Source: Arenicola marina (taxonomy: Eukaryota; Annelida; Polychaeta; Arenicolidae). Taken from it: a stretch of 64,000 nucleotides of DNA. The notes below the pieces were generated by a model that saw only the letters and a program-made list of their open reading frames with translations, did not search any database and was not told the DNA's origin. Below, piece by piece: positions 32,529 through 45,100 of the stretch; position 1 is the stretch's first letter, and each line of letters starts with the position of its first letter. The position numbers and the translations under genes are program-made. The stretch covers positions 39,962,035-40,026,034 of the forward strand of contig OZ025256.1 in NCBI GenBank assembly GCA_964019135.1, read 5' to 3'.

Positions 32529-32953
32529 CTGAGAGAGTGAATAAAAACGGTGATTAAAAAGTCAGTTTAACGTCTGATATTATTTTAGGTGTGTGTAGCG
32601 GCAGAACTGTAATTCTGCATATAATCATATTGATTATAATGCAATATATTCTAGTGAACACTACACGCGTATCGGCTGATTACCAAGGATATATTCTTGG
32701 GATTACCTGTACCTCGATTGCACTATGTGTATTATATATGGCCTGAACAATTGTACAACGCGAAAATAGCGGCGGGTTAAATAGATGACTGCTCAATGAC
32801 ATCCACATCCATGACATCCACATCCACATCCACCAGCAATAAGTGATATCACTATTATAATTCTAGACAGGTCAAAGCTTATATATAGCGTCTAAACTAC
32901 ACACAGCTGATGACTCCACAATCAGATAGAATTGTTATTGAGGTGTTGATTAC

Positions 32954-33053
32954 CTGTCTCCGGCTTGTGTAGCCCAAACCACTTCTTGACCTTCTGAATC
33001 AGGAACTCCATGACCTTGTACTCGTCACACTGGAGATCTGGTTTCATCCGGAT
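32954..33053 (-). CDS. Polycystin penultimate exon, copy 1
   Basis: 100 bp, acceptor CCTTTGACCTCAG, donor ACAG|GTAATC, phase 0 in and 1 out. Encodes [20 protein letters not shown] then [13 protein letters not shown], the segment that follows the last helix in polycystin-1-like proteins. Has Cys where copy 3 has Ser (QCDEY versus QSDEY). Confidence 0.72.
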
Positions 33054-35501
33054 CTGAGGTCAAAGGAGAGGGAGCGATCAGGAGAGTGCACGAGAGGGAT
33101 GATCAGAAAAGGGGGTGTGATCAGGAGAGGGGGTGATCAGGAAAGAGGTGGTCAGGAGAGAGCTGGGGCTGCCTATTGTCGGAGATGGGGGGCTGCCTAT
33201 TGTCGGGGATGGGGGGCTGCCTATTGCCGGGGATGGGGGCTGCATGTTGTCGGCGATGGGGGGCGGCCTATTGTCGGAGATGGGGGCTGCCTATTGTCAG
33301 AGATGGGGGGCTGCCTATTGTCGGAGATGGGATCTGCCTATTGTCGGAGATGGGGGCTGCCTATTGTCAGAGATGGGGGGCTGCCTATTGTCGGAGATGG
33401 GGGCTGGCTATTGTCGGAGATGGGGGCTGCCTATTGTCGGCGATGAGGAGTAGGGATGACTATGTTGGGGGTGGGGGTGAGGCTGCTATTGCTGGGGATG
33501 GGGGGGGCTGCCTATTTTGCGGGTGGTGATGGGGCTGCCTATTGTTGGGGGTGGGGGTGGGGGTGGGGCTGCTATTTCCGGGGATGGGGGGGGCTGCCAA
33601 TTTGGGGGTGGTGGTGGGGCTGCCTATTGTTGGGGGTGGGGGTGCGGCTGTCTATTGTCGGGGGTGGGACGAATCGCTGCAACACGACAGGTTGTAGGAC
33701 GGATGGTTCCCAAATGATCGCAGTAGCACGTGGTTGTAGCACGTGGTTGTAGCACGTGGTTGTAGCACGGATAGTGATTGTTATGTAAGGTTTATAGATG
33801 TGTGTCTCGTCCGCTGTTCGCATCATATAAACAATAACAACAATAATGATGAGACATCATTTATTGATCCGTATAATAACACCAGCTACTAAGGTAATGC
33901 CGTCGGGGGCAGATTTAAAGCTGATTTCAGTTATTTACACCTGTAATTAGGTATGAATAATGACCTAATGCAGGAACCACAATGGTAAGACCAACATCAG
34001 TAAACACAGGTGTCCAGCTAACTACTGGTGTGTATATGGATACATGCTGTCGTGCGTGTAATTAACGAACGTGGGTTATGAGCAGCTGTAAAAGAGACGA
34101 AAGCCAAATATTACCGTCCTAATTTAGACTGGTCAAGTATTCTAGGAATGGCGGAAGTAAGGCAATACTGTACGCTATGAAAATAATAATATCACAGACA
34201 TTATGAAAAGGAGTGAACATCATTCCATAATTCCAGAATAGTTCGCTGGTTATTGCTTTATTATCGTTATGTTTACATGACGAGAAAGTGCATCGCTTAG
34301 CTTTACATTTAGCCATATATCTTGACTGACAATCGCCGCATTGTTTCCAATCCCATAATTAAGCTACGTGTGATTAAAGTAATTGCAGAGACAAACATCG
34401 CACCCGGTTTTGCAGCCTGTGGTCTATTTCACGTACATAATTTGGCCGTCGACTACGCCGCTTCCTCGCCTAACATGGCCCATCATTTACATGGTAACGT
34501 TGGCTGGCTAAACTGCGTTCGTGAAATCCGCCACTGGACATGACCAAATGGCACCATGATGTAGACATACAATGATGACCTGTATCCCCTTAACACACAT
34601 GTGGAGGTGTGAACCAGGAAGCCATAGTTTGTATCCCACCGTGGCCGCTCATTGCGGTGTAATCGACTCCAATGATAGCCAAATCCCCGTGTTTTTAACT
34701 CCGGCCGATTTGATTGGTACACAGCAAAATCTGGAACTCCGGTGGCTCCCCCTAGTGAGCCATTTTCCCATTAAAGTTACTATTTCAACAAAATGTAAAC
34801 AAGCCCACATGCGGGACCGCCTGAACGAGTATTCGGAATAGTCTTATAGAATAACTACAAATTATGATCGATGTTTTTTACCAAACGTTCCCACCATGGA
34901 AAGGACGCAGTTTGAAGTCTGCCACATTACGACTGAGCTAGGCGGGGTTTCACACGAACCGTTGGTGCTGGCTTCTGAAGTTTTAAAAACCTTGCCGCCA
35001 ATTTTGCGCGACCCCGCTCGTCCAATGTTTACCATTCGTTGAAATAGTAATTTTAACTGTTAAATTGGGTCATTTTCTAACAATATAACAATGTTAACGG
35101 AACATAAGCAACAAAAACCGTAGCACGGTGTCTAGGCAAAGCTATCCCAGAGTCGAGAGTTAACAGTTAACGAACGCTTCCGGTTGTAGTAACCCGGGCT
35201 ATACAACCAATGGAGGCATCAACTCCATTATATGAAATCAAACCTAACTGTTACATCCCCGGCCCCATGATAAAGTCCTTTAAATTCTATGACTGACCCA
35301 ATTCTGTCCCCGCACCCAGTCGATTTAAATAATGAACCAATTATCCCCGGTCCACTTATACACCAATTACATAGTACAAGCTACAGGGACCACCATTTTG
35401 CCGGATATTGAGGCTACATGTAAACACCATTAGATGAAATAATTGCGCAGTAACAACATGAAAAACCAACATCTGGATCTCTGGGATTTCTCGGATGCCG
35501 C

Positions 35502-35806
35502 CTACAAAGCGGTGGTGGTCACCCGCGCAGGATCCAGCGTCCGTGACGTCACTTCCGGAGCATCTAATCCTGACGTGCCCGGCTGGCTCGGGTCGGACTG
35601 GTCGCCGGGTTGGGTGCGGCCCAGCCGGCGAAGGAATGGAAACTTGGTGGGAGGCAGGTCACCCTTCGTCCCCGCCTTCTTCATGGCTTGCTTGCCTTCC
35701 TCGTCCATCCCGAGAATTCGACGATACTGCTGCGAGACCAGTCGGTCCATCTCCGAGATGCGCATGCTCAGAGCGTCGCAGCTGTCTACGTAGCCATCCC
35801 CGGGCA
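35502..35806 (-). CDS. Polycystin terminal exon, copy 2
   Basis: Same sequence as copy 1, 3,278 bases away, with intact acceptor, open frame and stop. Confidence 0.72.
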
Positions 35807-36231
35807 CTGAGAGAGTGAATAAAAACGGTGATTAAAAAGTCAGTTTAACGTCTGATATTATTTTAGGTGTGTGTAGCGGCAGAACTGTAATTCTGCATAT
35901 AATCATATTGATTATAATGCAATATATTCTAGTGAACACTACACGCGTATCGGCTGATTACCAAGGATATATTCTTGGGATTACCTGTACCTCGATTGCA
36001 CTATGTGTATTATATATGGCCTGAACAATTGTACAACGCGAAAATAGCGGCGGGTTAAATAGATGACTGCTCAATGACATCCACATCCATGACATCCACA
36101 TCCACATCCACCAGCAATAAGTGATATCACTATTATAATTCTAGACAGGTCAAAGCTTATATATAGCGTCTAAACTACACACAGCTGATGACTCCACAAT
36201 CAGATAGAATTGTTATTGAGGTGTTGATTAC

Positions 36232-36331
36232 CTGTCTCCGGCTTGTGTAGCCCAAACCACTTCTTGACCTTCTGAATCAGGAACTCCATGACCTTGTACT
36301 CGTCACACTGGAGATCTGGTTTCATCCGGAT
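36232..36331 (-). CDS. Polycystin penultimate exon, copy 2
   Basis: Identical to copy 1 (QCDEY version), with intact splice signals. Confidence 0.72.
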
Positions 36332-38810
36332 CTGAGGTCAAAGGAGAGGGAGCGATCAGGAGAGTGCACGAGAGGGATGATCAGAAAAGGGGGTGTGATC
36401 AGGAGAGGGGGTGATCAGGAAAGAGGTGGTCAGGAGAGAGCTGGGGCTGCCTATTGTCGGAGATGGGGGGCTGCCTATTGTCGGGGATGGGGGGCTGCCT
36501 ATTGCCGGGGATGGGGGCTGCATGTTGTCGGCGATGGGGGGCGGCCTATTGTCGGAGATGGGGGCTGCCTATTGTCAGAGATGGGGGGCTGCCTATTGTC
36601 GGAGATGGGATCTGCCTATTGTCGGAGATGGGGGCTGCCTATTGTCAGAGATGGGGGGCTGCCTATTGTCGGAGATGGGGGCTGGCTATTGTCGGAGATG
36701 GGGGCTGCCTATTGTCGGCGATGAGGAGTAGGGATGACTATGTTGGGGGTGGGGGTGAGGCTGCTATTGCTGGGGATGGGGGGGGCTGCCTATTTTGCGG
36801 GTGGTGATGGGGCTGCCTATTGTTGGGGGTGGGGGTGGGGGTGGGGCTGCTATTTCCGGGGATGGGGGGGGCTGCCAATTTGGGGGTGGTGGTGGGGCTG
36901 CCTATTGTTGGGGGTGGGGGTGCGGCTGTCTATTGTCGGGGGTGGGACGAATCGTTGCAACACGACAGGTTGTAGGACGGATGGTTCCCAAATGATCGCA
37001 GTAGCACGTGGTTGTAGCACGTGGTTGTAGCACGTGGTTGTAGCACGTGGTTGTAGCACGGATAGTGATTGTTATGTAAGGTTTATAGATGTGTGTCTCG
37101 TCCGCTGTTCGCATCATATAAACAATAACAACAATAATGATGAGACATCATTTATTGATCCGCATAATAACACTAGCTACTAAGGTAATGCCGTCGGGGG
37201 CAGATTTAAAGTTGATTTCAGTTATTTACACCTGTAATTAGGTATGAATAATGACCTAATGCAGGAACCACAATGGTAAGACCATCATCAATAAACACAG
37301 GTGTCCAGCTAACTACTGGTGTGTATATAGATACATGCTGTCGTGCGTGTAATTAACGAACGTGGGTTATGAGCAGCTGTAAAAGAGACGAAAGCCAAAT
37401 ATTACCGTCCTAATTTAGACTGGTCAAGTATTCTAGGAATGGCGGAAGTAAGGCAATACTGTACGCTATGAAAATAATAATATCACAGACATTATGAAAA
37501 GGAGTGAACATCATTTCCATCATTTCCATCATTTCCGTTTAATTCAAGAATAGTTCGCTGGTTATTGCTTTATTACCATTATGTTTACATGACAAGAAAG
37601 TGCATCGCTTAGCTTTACATTGAGTCATATATATTGACTGACAATCGCCGCATTGTTTCCAATCCCATAATTAGGCTACGTGGGATTAAAGTGATTGCAG
37701 AGACAAACATCGCACCCGGTTTTGCAGCCTGTGGTCTATTTCACGTACATAATTTGGCCGTCTACGCCGCTTACTCGCCTAACATGGCCCATCATTTACA
37801 TGGTAACGTTGGCTGGCTAAACTGCGTTCGTGAAATCCGCCACTGGACATGACTAGATGGCACCATGATGTAGACATACAATGATAACCTGCATCCCCTT
37901 AACACACATGTGGAGGTGTGAACCAGGAAGCCATAGTTTATATCCCACCGTGGCCGCTCATTGCGGTGTAATCGACTCCAATGATAGCAAAATCCCCGTG
38001 TTTTTGACTCCGGCCCCTTTGATTGGTACACAGCAAAATCTGGAACTCCGGTGGCTCCCCCTAGTGAGCAATTTTCCCATTAAAGTTACTATTTCAACAA
38101 AATGTAAACACGCCCACGTGCGGGACCGCCTGAACGAGTATTCGGAATAGTCTTATAGAATAACTACAAATTACGATCAATGTTTTTTACCAAACGTTTC
38201 CACCATGGAAAGGACGCAGTTTGAAGTCTGCCACATCACGACTGAGCTAGGCGGGGTTTCACACGAACCGTTGGTGCTGGCTTCTGAAGTTTTAAAAACC
38301 TTGCCGCCAATTTTGCGCGACCCCGCTCGTCCAATGTTTACCATTCGTTGAAATAGTAATTTTAACTGTTAAATTGGGTCATTTTCTAACAATATAACAA
38401 TGTTAACGGAACATAAGCAACAAAAGCCGTAGCACGGTGTCTAGGCAAAGCTATCCCAGAGTCGAGAGTTAACAGTTAACGAACGCTTCCGGTTGTAGTA
38501 ACCCGGGCTATACAACCAATGGAGGCATCAACTCCATTATATGCAATCAAACCTAACTGTTACATCCCCGGCCCCATGATAAAGTCCTTTAAATTCTATG
38601 ACTGACCCAATTCTGTCCCCGCACCCAGTCGATTTAAATAATGAACCAATTATCCCCGGTCCACTTATACACCAATTACATAGTACAAGCTACAGGGACC
38701 ACCATTTTGCCGGATATTGAGGCTACATGTAAACACCATTAGATGAAATAATTGCGCAGTAACAACATGAAAAACCAACATCTGGATCTCTGGGATTTCT
38801 CGGATGCCGC

Positions 38811-39115
38811 CTACAAAGCGGTGGTGGTCACCCGCGCAGGATCCAGCGTCCGTGACGTCACTTCCGGAGCATCTAATCCTGACGTGCCCGGCTGGCTCGG
38901 GTCGGACTGGTCGCCGGGTTGGGTGCGGCCCAGCCGGCGAAGGAATGGGAACTTGGTGGGAGGCAGGTCACCCTTCGTCCCCGCCTTCTTCATGGCTTGC
39001 TTGCCTTCCTCGTCCATCCCGAGAATTCGACGATACTGCTGCGAGACCAGTCGGTCCATCTCCGAGATGCGCATGCTCAGAGCGTCGCAGCTGTCTACGT
39101 AGCCATCCCCGGGCA
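38811..39115 (-). CDS. Polycystin terminal exon, copy 3 (proximal, likely original)
   Basis: Same protein as copies 1 and 2. One base difference seen (near 38,948) is synonymous (Phe). Joins the exon at 39,636-39,537 in phase 1 to give ...[13 protein letters not shown].... Stop TAG at 38,813-38,811. Confidence 0.82.
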
Positions 39116-42100
39116 CTGAGAGAGTGAATAAAAACGGTGATTAAAAAGTCAGTTTAACGTCTGATATTATTTTAGGTGTGTGTAGCGGCAGAACTGTAAT
39201 TCTGCATATAATCATATTGATTATAATGCAATATATTCTAGTGAACACTACACGCGTATCGGCTGATTACCAAGGATATATTCTTGAGATTACCTGTACC
39301 TCGATTGCACTATGTGTATTATATATGGCCTGAACAATTGTACAACGCGAAAATAGCGGCGGGTTAAATAGATGACTGCTCAATGACATCCACATCCATG
39401 ACATCCACATCCACATCCACCAGCAATAAGTGATATCACTATTATAATTCTAGACAGGTCAAAGCTTATATATAGCGTCTAAACTACGCACAGCTGATGA
39501 CTCCACAATCAGAATTGTTATTGAGGTGTTGATTACCTGTCTCCGGCTTGTGCAGCCCGAACCACTTCTTGACCTTCTGAATCAGGAACTCCATGACCTT
39601 GTACTCGTCACTCTGGAGATCTGGTTTCATCCGGATCTGAGGTCAAAGGAGAGGGAGCGATCAGGAGAGTGCACGAGAGGGATGATCAGAAAAGGGGGTG
39701 TGATCAGGAGAGGGGGTGATCAGGAAAGAGGTGGTCAGGAGAGAGGGGGATCATGAAATCGGGTGATCAGGAGGGGGTGATTAGGAGAGGGGTGATCAGG
39801 AGAGGGGGTGATCAGGGGAGGGGGTGATCAGGAGAGGGGTGATCAGGAGAGGGGAGATCAGGAGAGGGGTAATCAAGGAGAGAGGTGATCAGGAGAGAGA
39901 GGGACCAGGAGAGGGGTGATCAGGAGAGAGGTGATCAGGAGGAGGTGATCAAGAGAGGGGTGATTAGGAGAGGGGTGATCAGGAGAGGGGGTGATCAGGA
40001 AGGGGGGATCAGGAGAGGGGTGATAAGGAGAGGGGGTGATCAGGAGAGGGGGTGATCAGGAGCGGGTGATCAGAAGGGGGTGATCAGGAGAGGGGGTAAT
40101 CAGGAGAGGGGGTAATCAGGAGAGGGGTGATCAGGAGAGGGGGTGATCAGGAGAGGGGGTGATCAGGAGGGGGTGATCAGGAGAGGGTGATCAGGAGGGG
40201 GTGATCAGGAGAGGGGGTGATCAGGAGAGGAGGTGATCAGGAGAGAGGTGATCAGAAGAGGGGTGATCAGGAAAGGGGGTGATCAAGAGAGGGGTGATCA
40301 GGAGTGGGTGATCAGGGGAGGGGGTGATCAGGAGAGGGGGTAATCAGGAGAGGGGGTAATCAGGAGAGGGGTGATCAGGAGAGGGGGTGATCAGGAGAGG
40401 GGGTGATCAGGAGAGGGGGTGATCAAGAGAGGGGTGATCAGGAGTGGGTGATCAGGGGAGGGGGTGATCAGGAGAGGGGGTAATCAGGAGAGGGGGTAAT
40501 CAGGAGAGGGGTGATCAGGAGAGGGGGTGATCAGGAGAGGGGGTGATCAGGAAATAGGGGGATCAGGAGGGGGTGATTAGGAGAGGGGTGATCAGGAGAG
40601 GGGGTGATCAGGAGAGGGGGTGATCAGGAGAGGGTGATCAGCAGAAGGGTGATCAGGAGAAAGGTGATCAGGAGAGGGGGTGATCAGGAGAGAGGGTGAT
40701 CTGGAGAGAGGGTGATCAGGAGAGGGGGTGATCAGGAGAGGGGGTGATCAGGAGGCGGTGATCAGGAGGGGGTGATCAGGAGAGGGGGTGATCAGAAGAG
40801 GGGGTGATCAGGAGGGGGTGATCAGGAGGGAGTGATCAGGAGAGGGGGTGATCAGGAGAGGAGGTGATCAGGAGAGAGGTGATCAGAAGAGGGGTGATCA
40901 GGAAAGGGGGTGATCAGGAGAGGGGGTGATCAGGAGAGGGGGTGATCAAGAGAGGGGTGATCAGGAGTGGGTGATCAGGAGAGGGGGTGATCAGGAGAGG
41001 GGGTAATCAGGAGAGGGGGTAATCAGGAGAGGGGTGATCAGGAGAGGGTGATCAGGAGAGGGGTGATCAGGAGAGGGCGTGATCAGGAGAGAGGGTGATC
41101 AGGAGGGGGTGATCAGGAGGGGGTGATCAGGAGAGAGGTTATCTAGAGAGGGGGCGATCAGAAAGGGGGTGATCAGGAGGGGGTGGTCAGGAGGGGGTGA
41201 TCAGGAGAGGGGGTGATCAGGAGGGGTGATTAGGAGAGGGGTGATCAGAAGAGGGGTGATCAGGAGAGGGGGTGATCAGGAGAGGGGGTGATAAGAAAAG
41301 GGTCGATCAGGAGAGGGTGTGATCACGAGGGAGGTGATCAGGAGAGAGGTGATCAGGCGAGTGGTGATCAGGAGAGGGGGTGATCAGGAGAGGGTGATCG
41401 GGAGAGGGGGTGATCAGGAGGGGTGATCAGGAGGGGTGATCAGGAGAGGAGTGATCAGGAGAGGGGGGACAAGAAGAGGGGGTTATCAAGAGAGGGGGTG
41501 ATCAGGAGAGGGTGATCAGGAGAGGGGGTGATCAGGAGAGGGGGTGATCAGGAGGGTGTGATCAGGAGAGGGGGTGATCAGGAGGGGTGATCTGGAGAGG
41601 GGTGATCAGGAGAAGGGTGATCAGGAGAGGGGTGATCAGGAGAGGGTGTGATCAGGAGAGGGTGATCAGGAGAGGGGGTGATCAGGAGGGGTGATCAGGA
41701 GGGGGTGATCCGGAGAGGGGGTGATCAGGAGAGGGGGTGATCAGGAGGGAGTGATCAGGAGAGGGTGATCAGGAGAGAGGTTATCTGGGGAGGGGGCGAT
41801 CAGGAGAGGGGTGATCAGGAGGGTGTGATCAGGAGGGGGTGATCAGGAGAGGGGTGATCAGAAGAGGGGTGATCAGGAGAGGGGGTGATCAGGAGAGGGG
41901 GTGATCAGGAGAGGGTGTGATCAGGAGAGGGGGTGATCAGGAAATAGGGGGATCAGGAGGGGGTGATTAGGAGAAGGGTGATCAGGAGAGGGGGTGATCA
42001 GGAGAGGGTGATCAGGAGAGGGGTGATCAGGAGAGGGGGTGATCAGGAGAGGGGGTGATCAGGAAATAGGGGGATCAGGAGGGGGTGATTAGGAGAGGGG

Positions 42101-45100
42101 TGATCAGGAGAGGAGGTGATCAGGAGAGAGGTGATCAGAAGAGGGGGTGATCAGGAGAGGGGGTGATCAGGAGAGGGTGATCAGGAGAGGGGTGATCAGA
42201 AGAGGGGTGATCAGGAGTGGGGTGATCAGGAGAGGGGGTGATCAGGAGTGGGGGTGATCAGGAGAGGGTGACCAGTAGAGGGGTGATCAGGAGAGAGGTG
42301 ATCAGAAGAGGGGGTGATCAGGAGAGGGGGTGATCAGGAGAGGGTGATCAGGAGAGGGGTGATCAGGAGAGGGGTGATCAGGAGAGGGGGTGATCAGGAG
42401 AGGGGTTGATCAGGAGAGGGTGATCAGGAGAGGGGTGATCAGGAGGGGGGTGATCACGAGGGGGTGATCACGAGGGGGTGATCAGGAGAGAGGTGATCAG
42501 GAGAAAGGCGATCAAGGAGAGAGGTGATCAGGAGAGGGGGTGATCTGGAGAGAGGGTGATCAGGAGAGGGGTTGTGAAGGAGGGGGTGATCAGGAGAGGG
42601 GGTGATCAGGAGAGGGGGTGATCAGAAGGGGTGATCAGGAGGGGGTGATCAGAAGAGGGGGTGATCAGGAGAGGAGGTGATCAGGAGAGGGAGTGATCAG
42701 GAGAGGGTGTGATCAGGAGATGGTGATCAGGAGAGGGGGTGATCAGGAGGGGTGATCAGGAGGGGGTGATCAGGAGAGGGGGTGATCAGGAGAGGGCGTG
42801 ATCAGGAGGGGGTGATCAGGAGAGAGGTTATCTGGAGAGGGGGTGATCAGGAGAGGGGGTGATCAGGAAATAGGGGGATCAGGAGGGGGTGATTAGGAGA
42901 GGGGTGATCAGGAGAGGGGTGATCAGGAGAGGGGTGATCAGGAGAGGGGTGATCAAAAGAGGGGTGATCAGGAGAGGGGGTGATCAGGAGAGGGTGATCA
43001 GGAGAGGGGTGATCAGGAGAGGGGTGATCAGGAGAGGGGGTGATCAGGAGAGGGGGTGATCAGGAAATAGGGGGATCAGGAGGGGGTGATTAGGAGAGGG
43101 GTGATCAGGAGAGGGGTGATCAGGAGAGGGGTGATCAGGAGGGGGTGATCAGGAGAGGGTGATCAGGAGAGAGGTTATCTGGGGAGGGGGCGATCAGGAG
43201 AGGGGTGATCAGGAGGGTGTGATCAGGAGGGGGTGATCAGGAGAGGGGTGATCAGAAGAGGGGTGATCAGGAGAGGGGGTGATCAGGAGAGGGGGTGATC
43301 AGGAGAGGGTGTGATCAGGAGAGGGGGTGATCAGGAAATAGGGGGATCAGGAAGGGGTGATTAGGAGAAGGGTGATCAGGAGAGGGGGTGATCAGGAGAG
43401 GGTGATCAGGAGAGGGGTGATCAGGAGAGGGGGTGATCAGGAGAGGGGGTGATCAGGAAATAGGGGGATCAGGAGGGGGTGATTAGGAGAGGGGTGATCA
43501 GGAGAGGAGGTGATCAGGAGAGAGGTGATCAGAAGAGGGGGTGATCAGGAGAGGGGGTGATCAGGAGAGGGTGATCAGGAGAGGGGTGATCAGGAGAGGG
43601 GTGATCAGGAGTGGGGTGATCAGGAGAGGGGGTGATCAGGAGAGGGGGTGATCAGGAGAGGGTGACCAGTAGAGGGGTGATCAGGAGAGAGGTGATCAGA
43701 AGAGGAGGTGATCAGGAGAGGGGGTGATCAGGAGAGGGTGACCAGGAGAGGGGTGATCAGGAGAGGGGTGATCAGGAGAGGGGGTGATCAGGAGAGGGGT
43801 TGATCAGGAGAGGGTGATCAGGAGAGGGGTGATCAGGAGGGGGGTGATCACGAGGGGGTGATCACGAGGGGGTGATCAGGAGAGAGGTGATCAGGAGAAA
43901 GGCGATCAAGGAGAGAGGTGATCAGGAGAGGGGGTGATCTGGAGAGGGGGTGATCAGAAGGGGTGATCAGGAGGGGGTGATCAGAAGAGGGGGTGATCAG
44001 GAGAGGAGGTGATCAGGAGAGGGAGTGATCAGGAGAGGGTGTGATCAGGAGATGGTGATCAGGAGAGGGGGTGATCAGGAGGGGTGATCAGGAGGGGGTG
44101 ATCAGGAGAGGGGGTGATCAGGAGAGGGCGTGATCAGGAGGGGGTGATCAGGAGAGAGGTTATCTGGAGAGGGGGTGATCAGGAGAGGGGGTGATCAGGA
44201 AATAGGGGGATCAGGAGGGGGTGATTAGGAGAGGGGTGATCAGGAGAGGGGTGATCAGGAGAGGGGTGATCAGGAGAGGGGTGATCAAAAGAGGGGTGAT
44301 CAGGAGAGGGGGTGATCAGGAGAGGGTGATCAGGAGAGGGGTGATCAGGAGAGGGGTGATCAGGAGAGGGGGTGATCAGGAGAGGGGGTGATCAGGAAAT
44401 AGTAGGATCAGGAGGGGGTGATTAGGAGAGGGGTGATCAGGAGAGGGGTGATCAGGAGAGGGGTGATCAGGAGGGAGTGATCAGGAGAGGGTGATCAGGA
44501 AAGAGGTTATCTGGGGAGGGGGCGATCAGGAGAGGGGTGATCAGGAGGGTGTGATCAGGAGGGGGTGATCAGGAGAGGGGTGATCAGAAGAGGGGTGATC
44601 AGGAGAGGGGGTGATCAGGAGAGGGGGTGATCAGGAGAGGGTGTGATCAGGAGAGGGGGTGATCAGGAAATAGGGGGATCAGGAGGGGGTGATTAGGAGA
44701 AGGGTGATCAGGAGAGGGGGTGATCAGGAGAGGGTGATCAGGAGAGGGGTGATCAGGAGAGGGGGTGATCAGGAGAGGGCGTGATCAGGAAATAGGGGGA
44801 TCAGGAGGGGGTGATTAGGAGAGGGGTGATCAGGAGAGGAGGTGATCAGGAGAGAGGTGAGCAGAAGAGGGGGTGATCAGGAGAGGGGGTGATCAGGAGA
44901 GGGTGATCAGGAGAGGGGTGATCAGGAGAGGGGTGATCAGGAGTGGGGTGATCAGGAGAGGGGACGATCAGGAGAGGGGGTGATCAGGAGAGGGTGACCA
45001 GTAGAGGGGTGATCAGGAGAGAGGTGATCAGAAGAGGGGGTGATCAGGAGAGGGGGTGATCAGGAGAGGGTGATCAGGAGAGGGGTGATCAGGAGAGGGG

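Larger units (their letters stand above)
30320..39740. repeat. Tandem triplication of a 3.3-kb segment carrying polycystin terminal exons
   Basis: Three head-to-tail units: unit 1 about 30.3-33.6 kb, unit 2 about 33.6-36.9 kb, unit 3 about 36.9-39.74 kb. Anchors recur 3,278 bases apart between units 1 and 2 and 3,309-3,312 apart between units 2 and 3. Units 1 and 2 are nearly identical. Unit 3 carries scattered substitutions and small indels and connects directly to the GATCAGG minisatellite, so it is the likely original. Units 1 and 2 join the CTGCC minisatellite right after GTGGTCAGGAGAGAG, marking the recombination junction. Each unit contains one 100-bp and one 305-bp coding exon on the minus strand and a short CACGTG-bearing VNTR. 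Confidence 0.95.
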
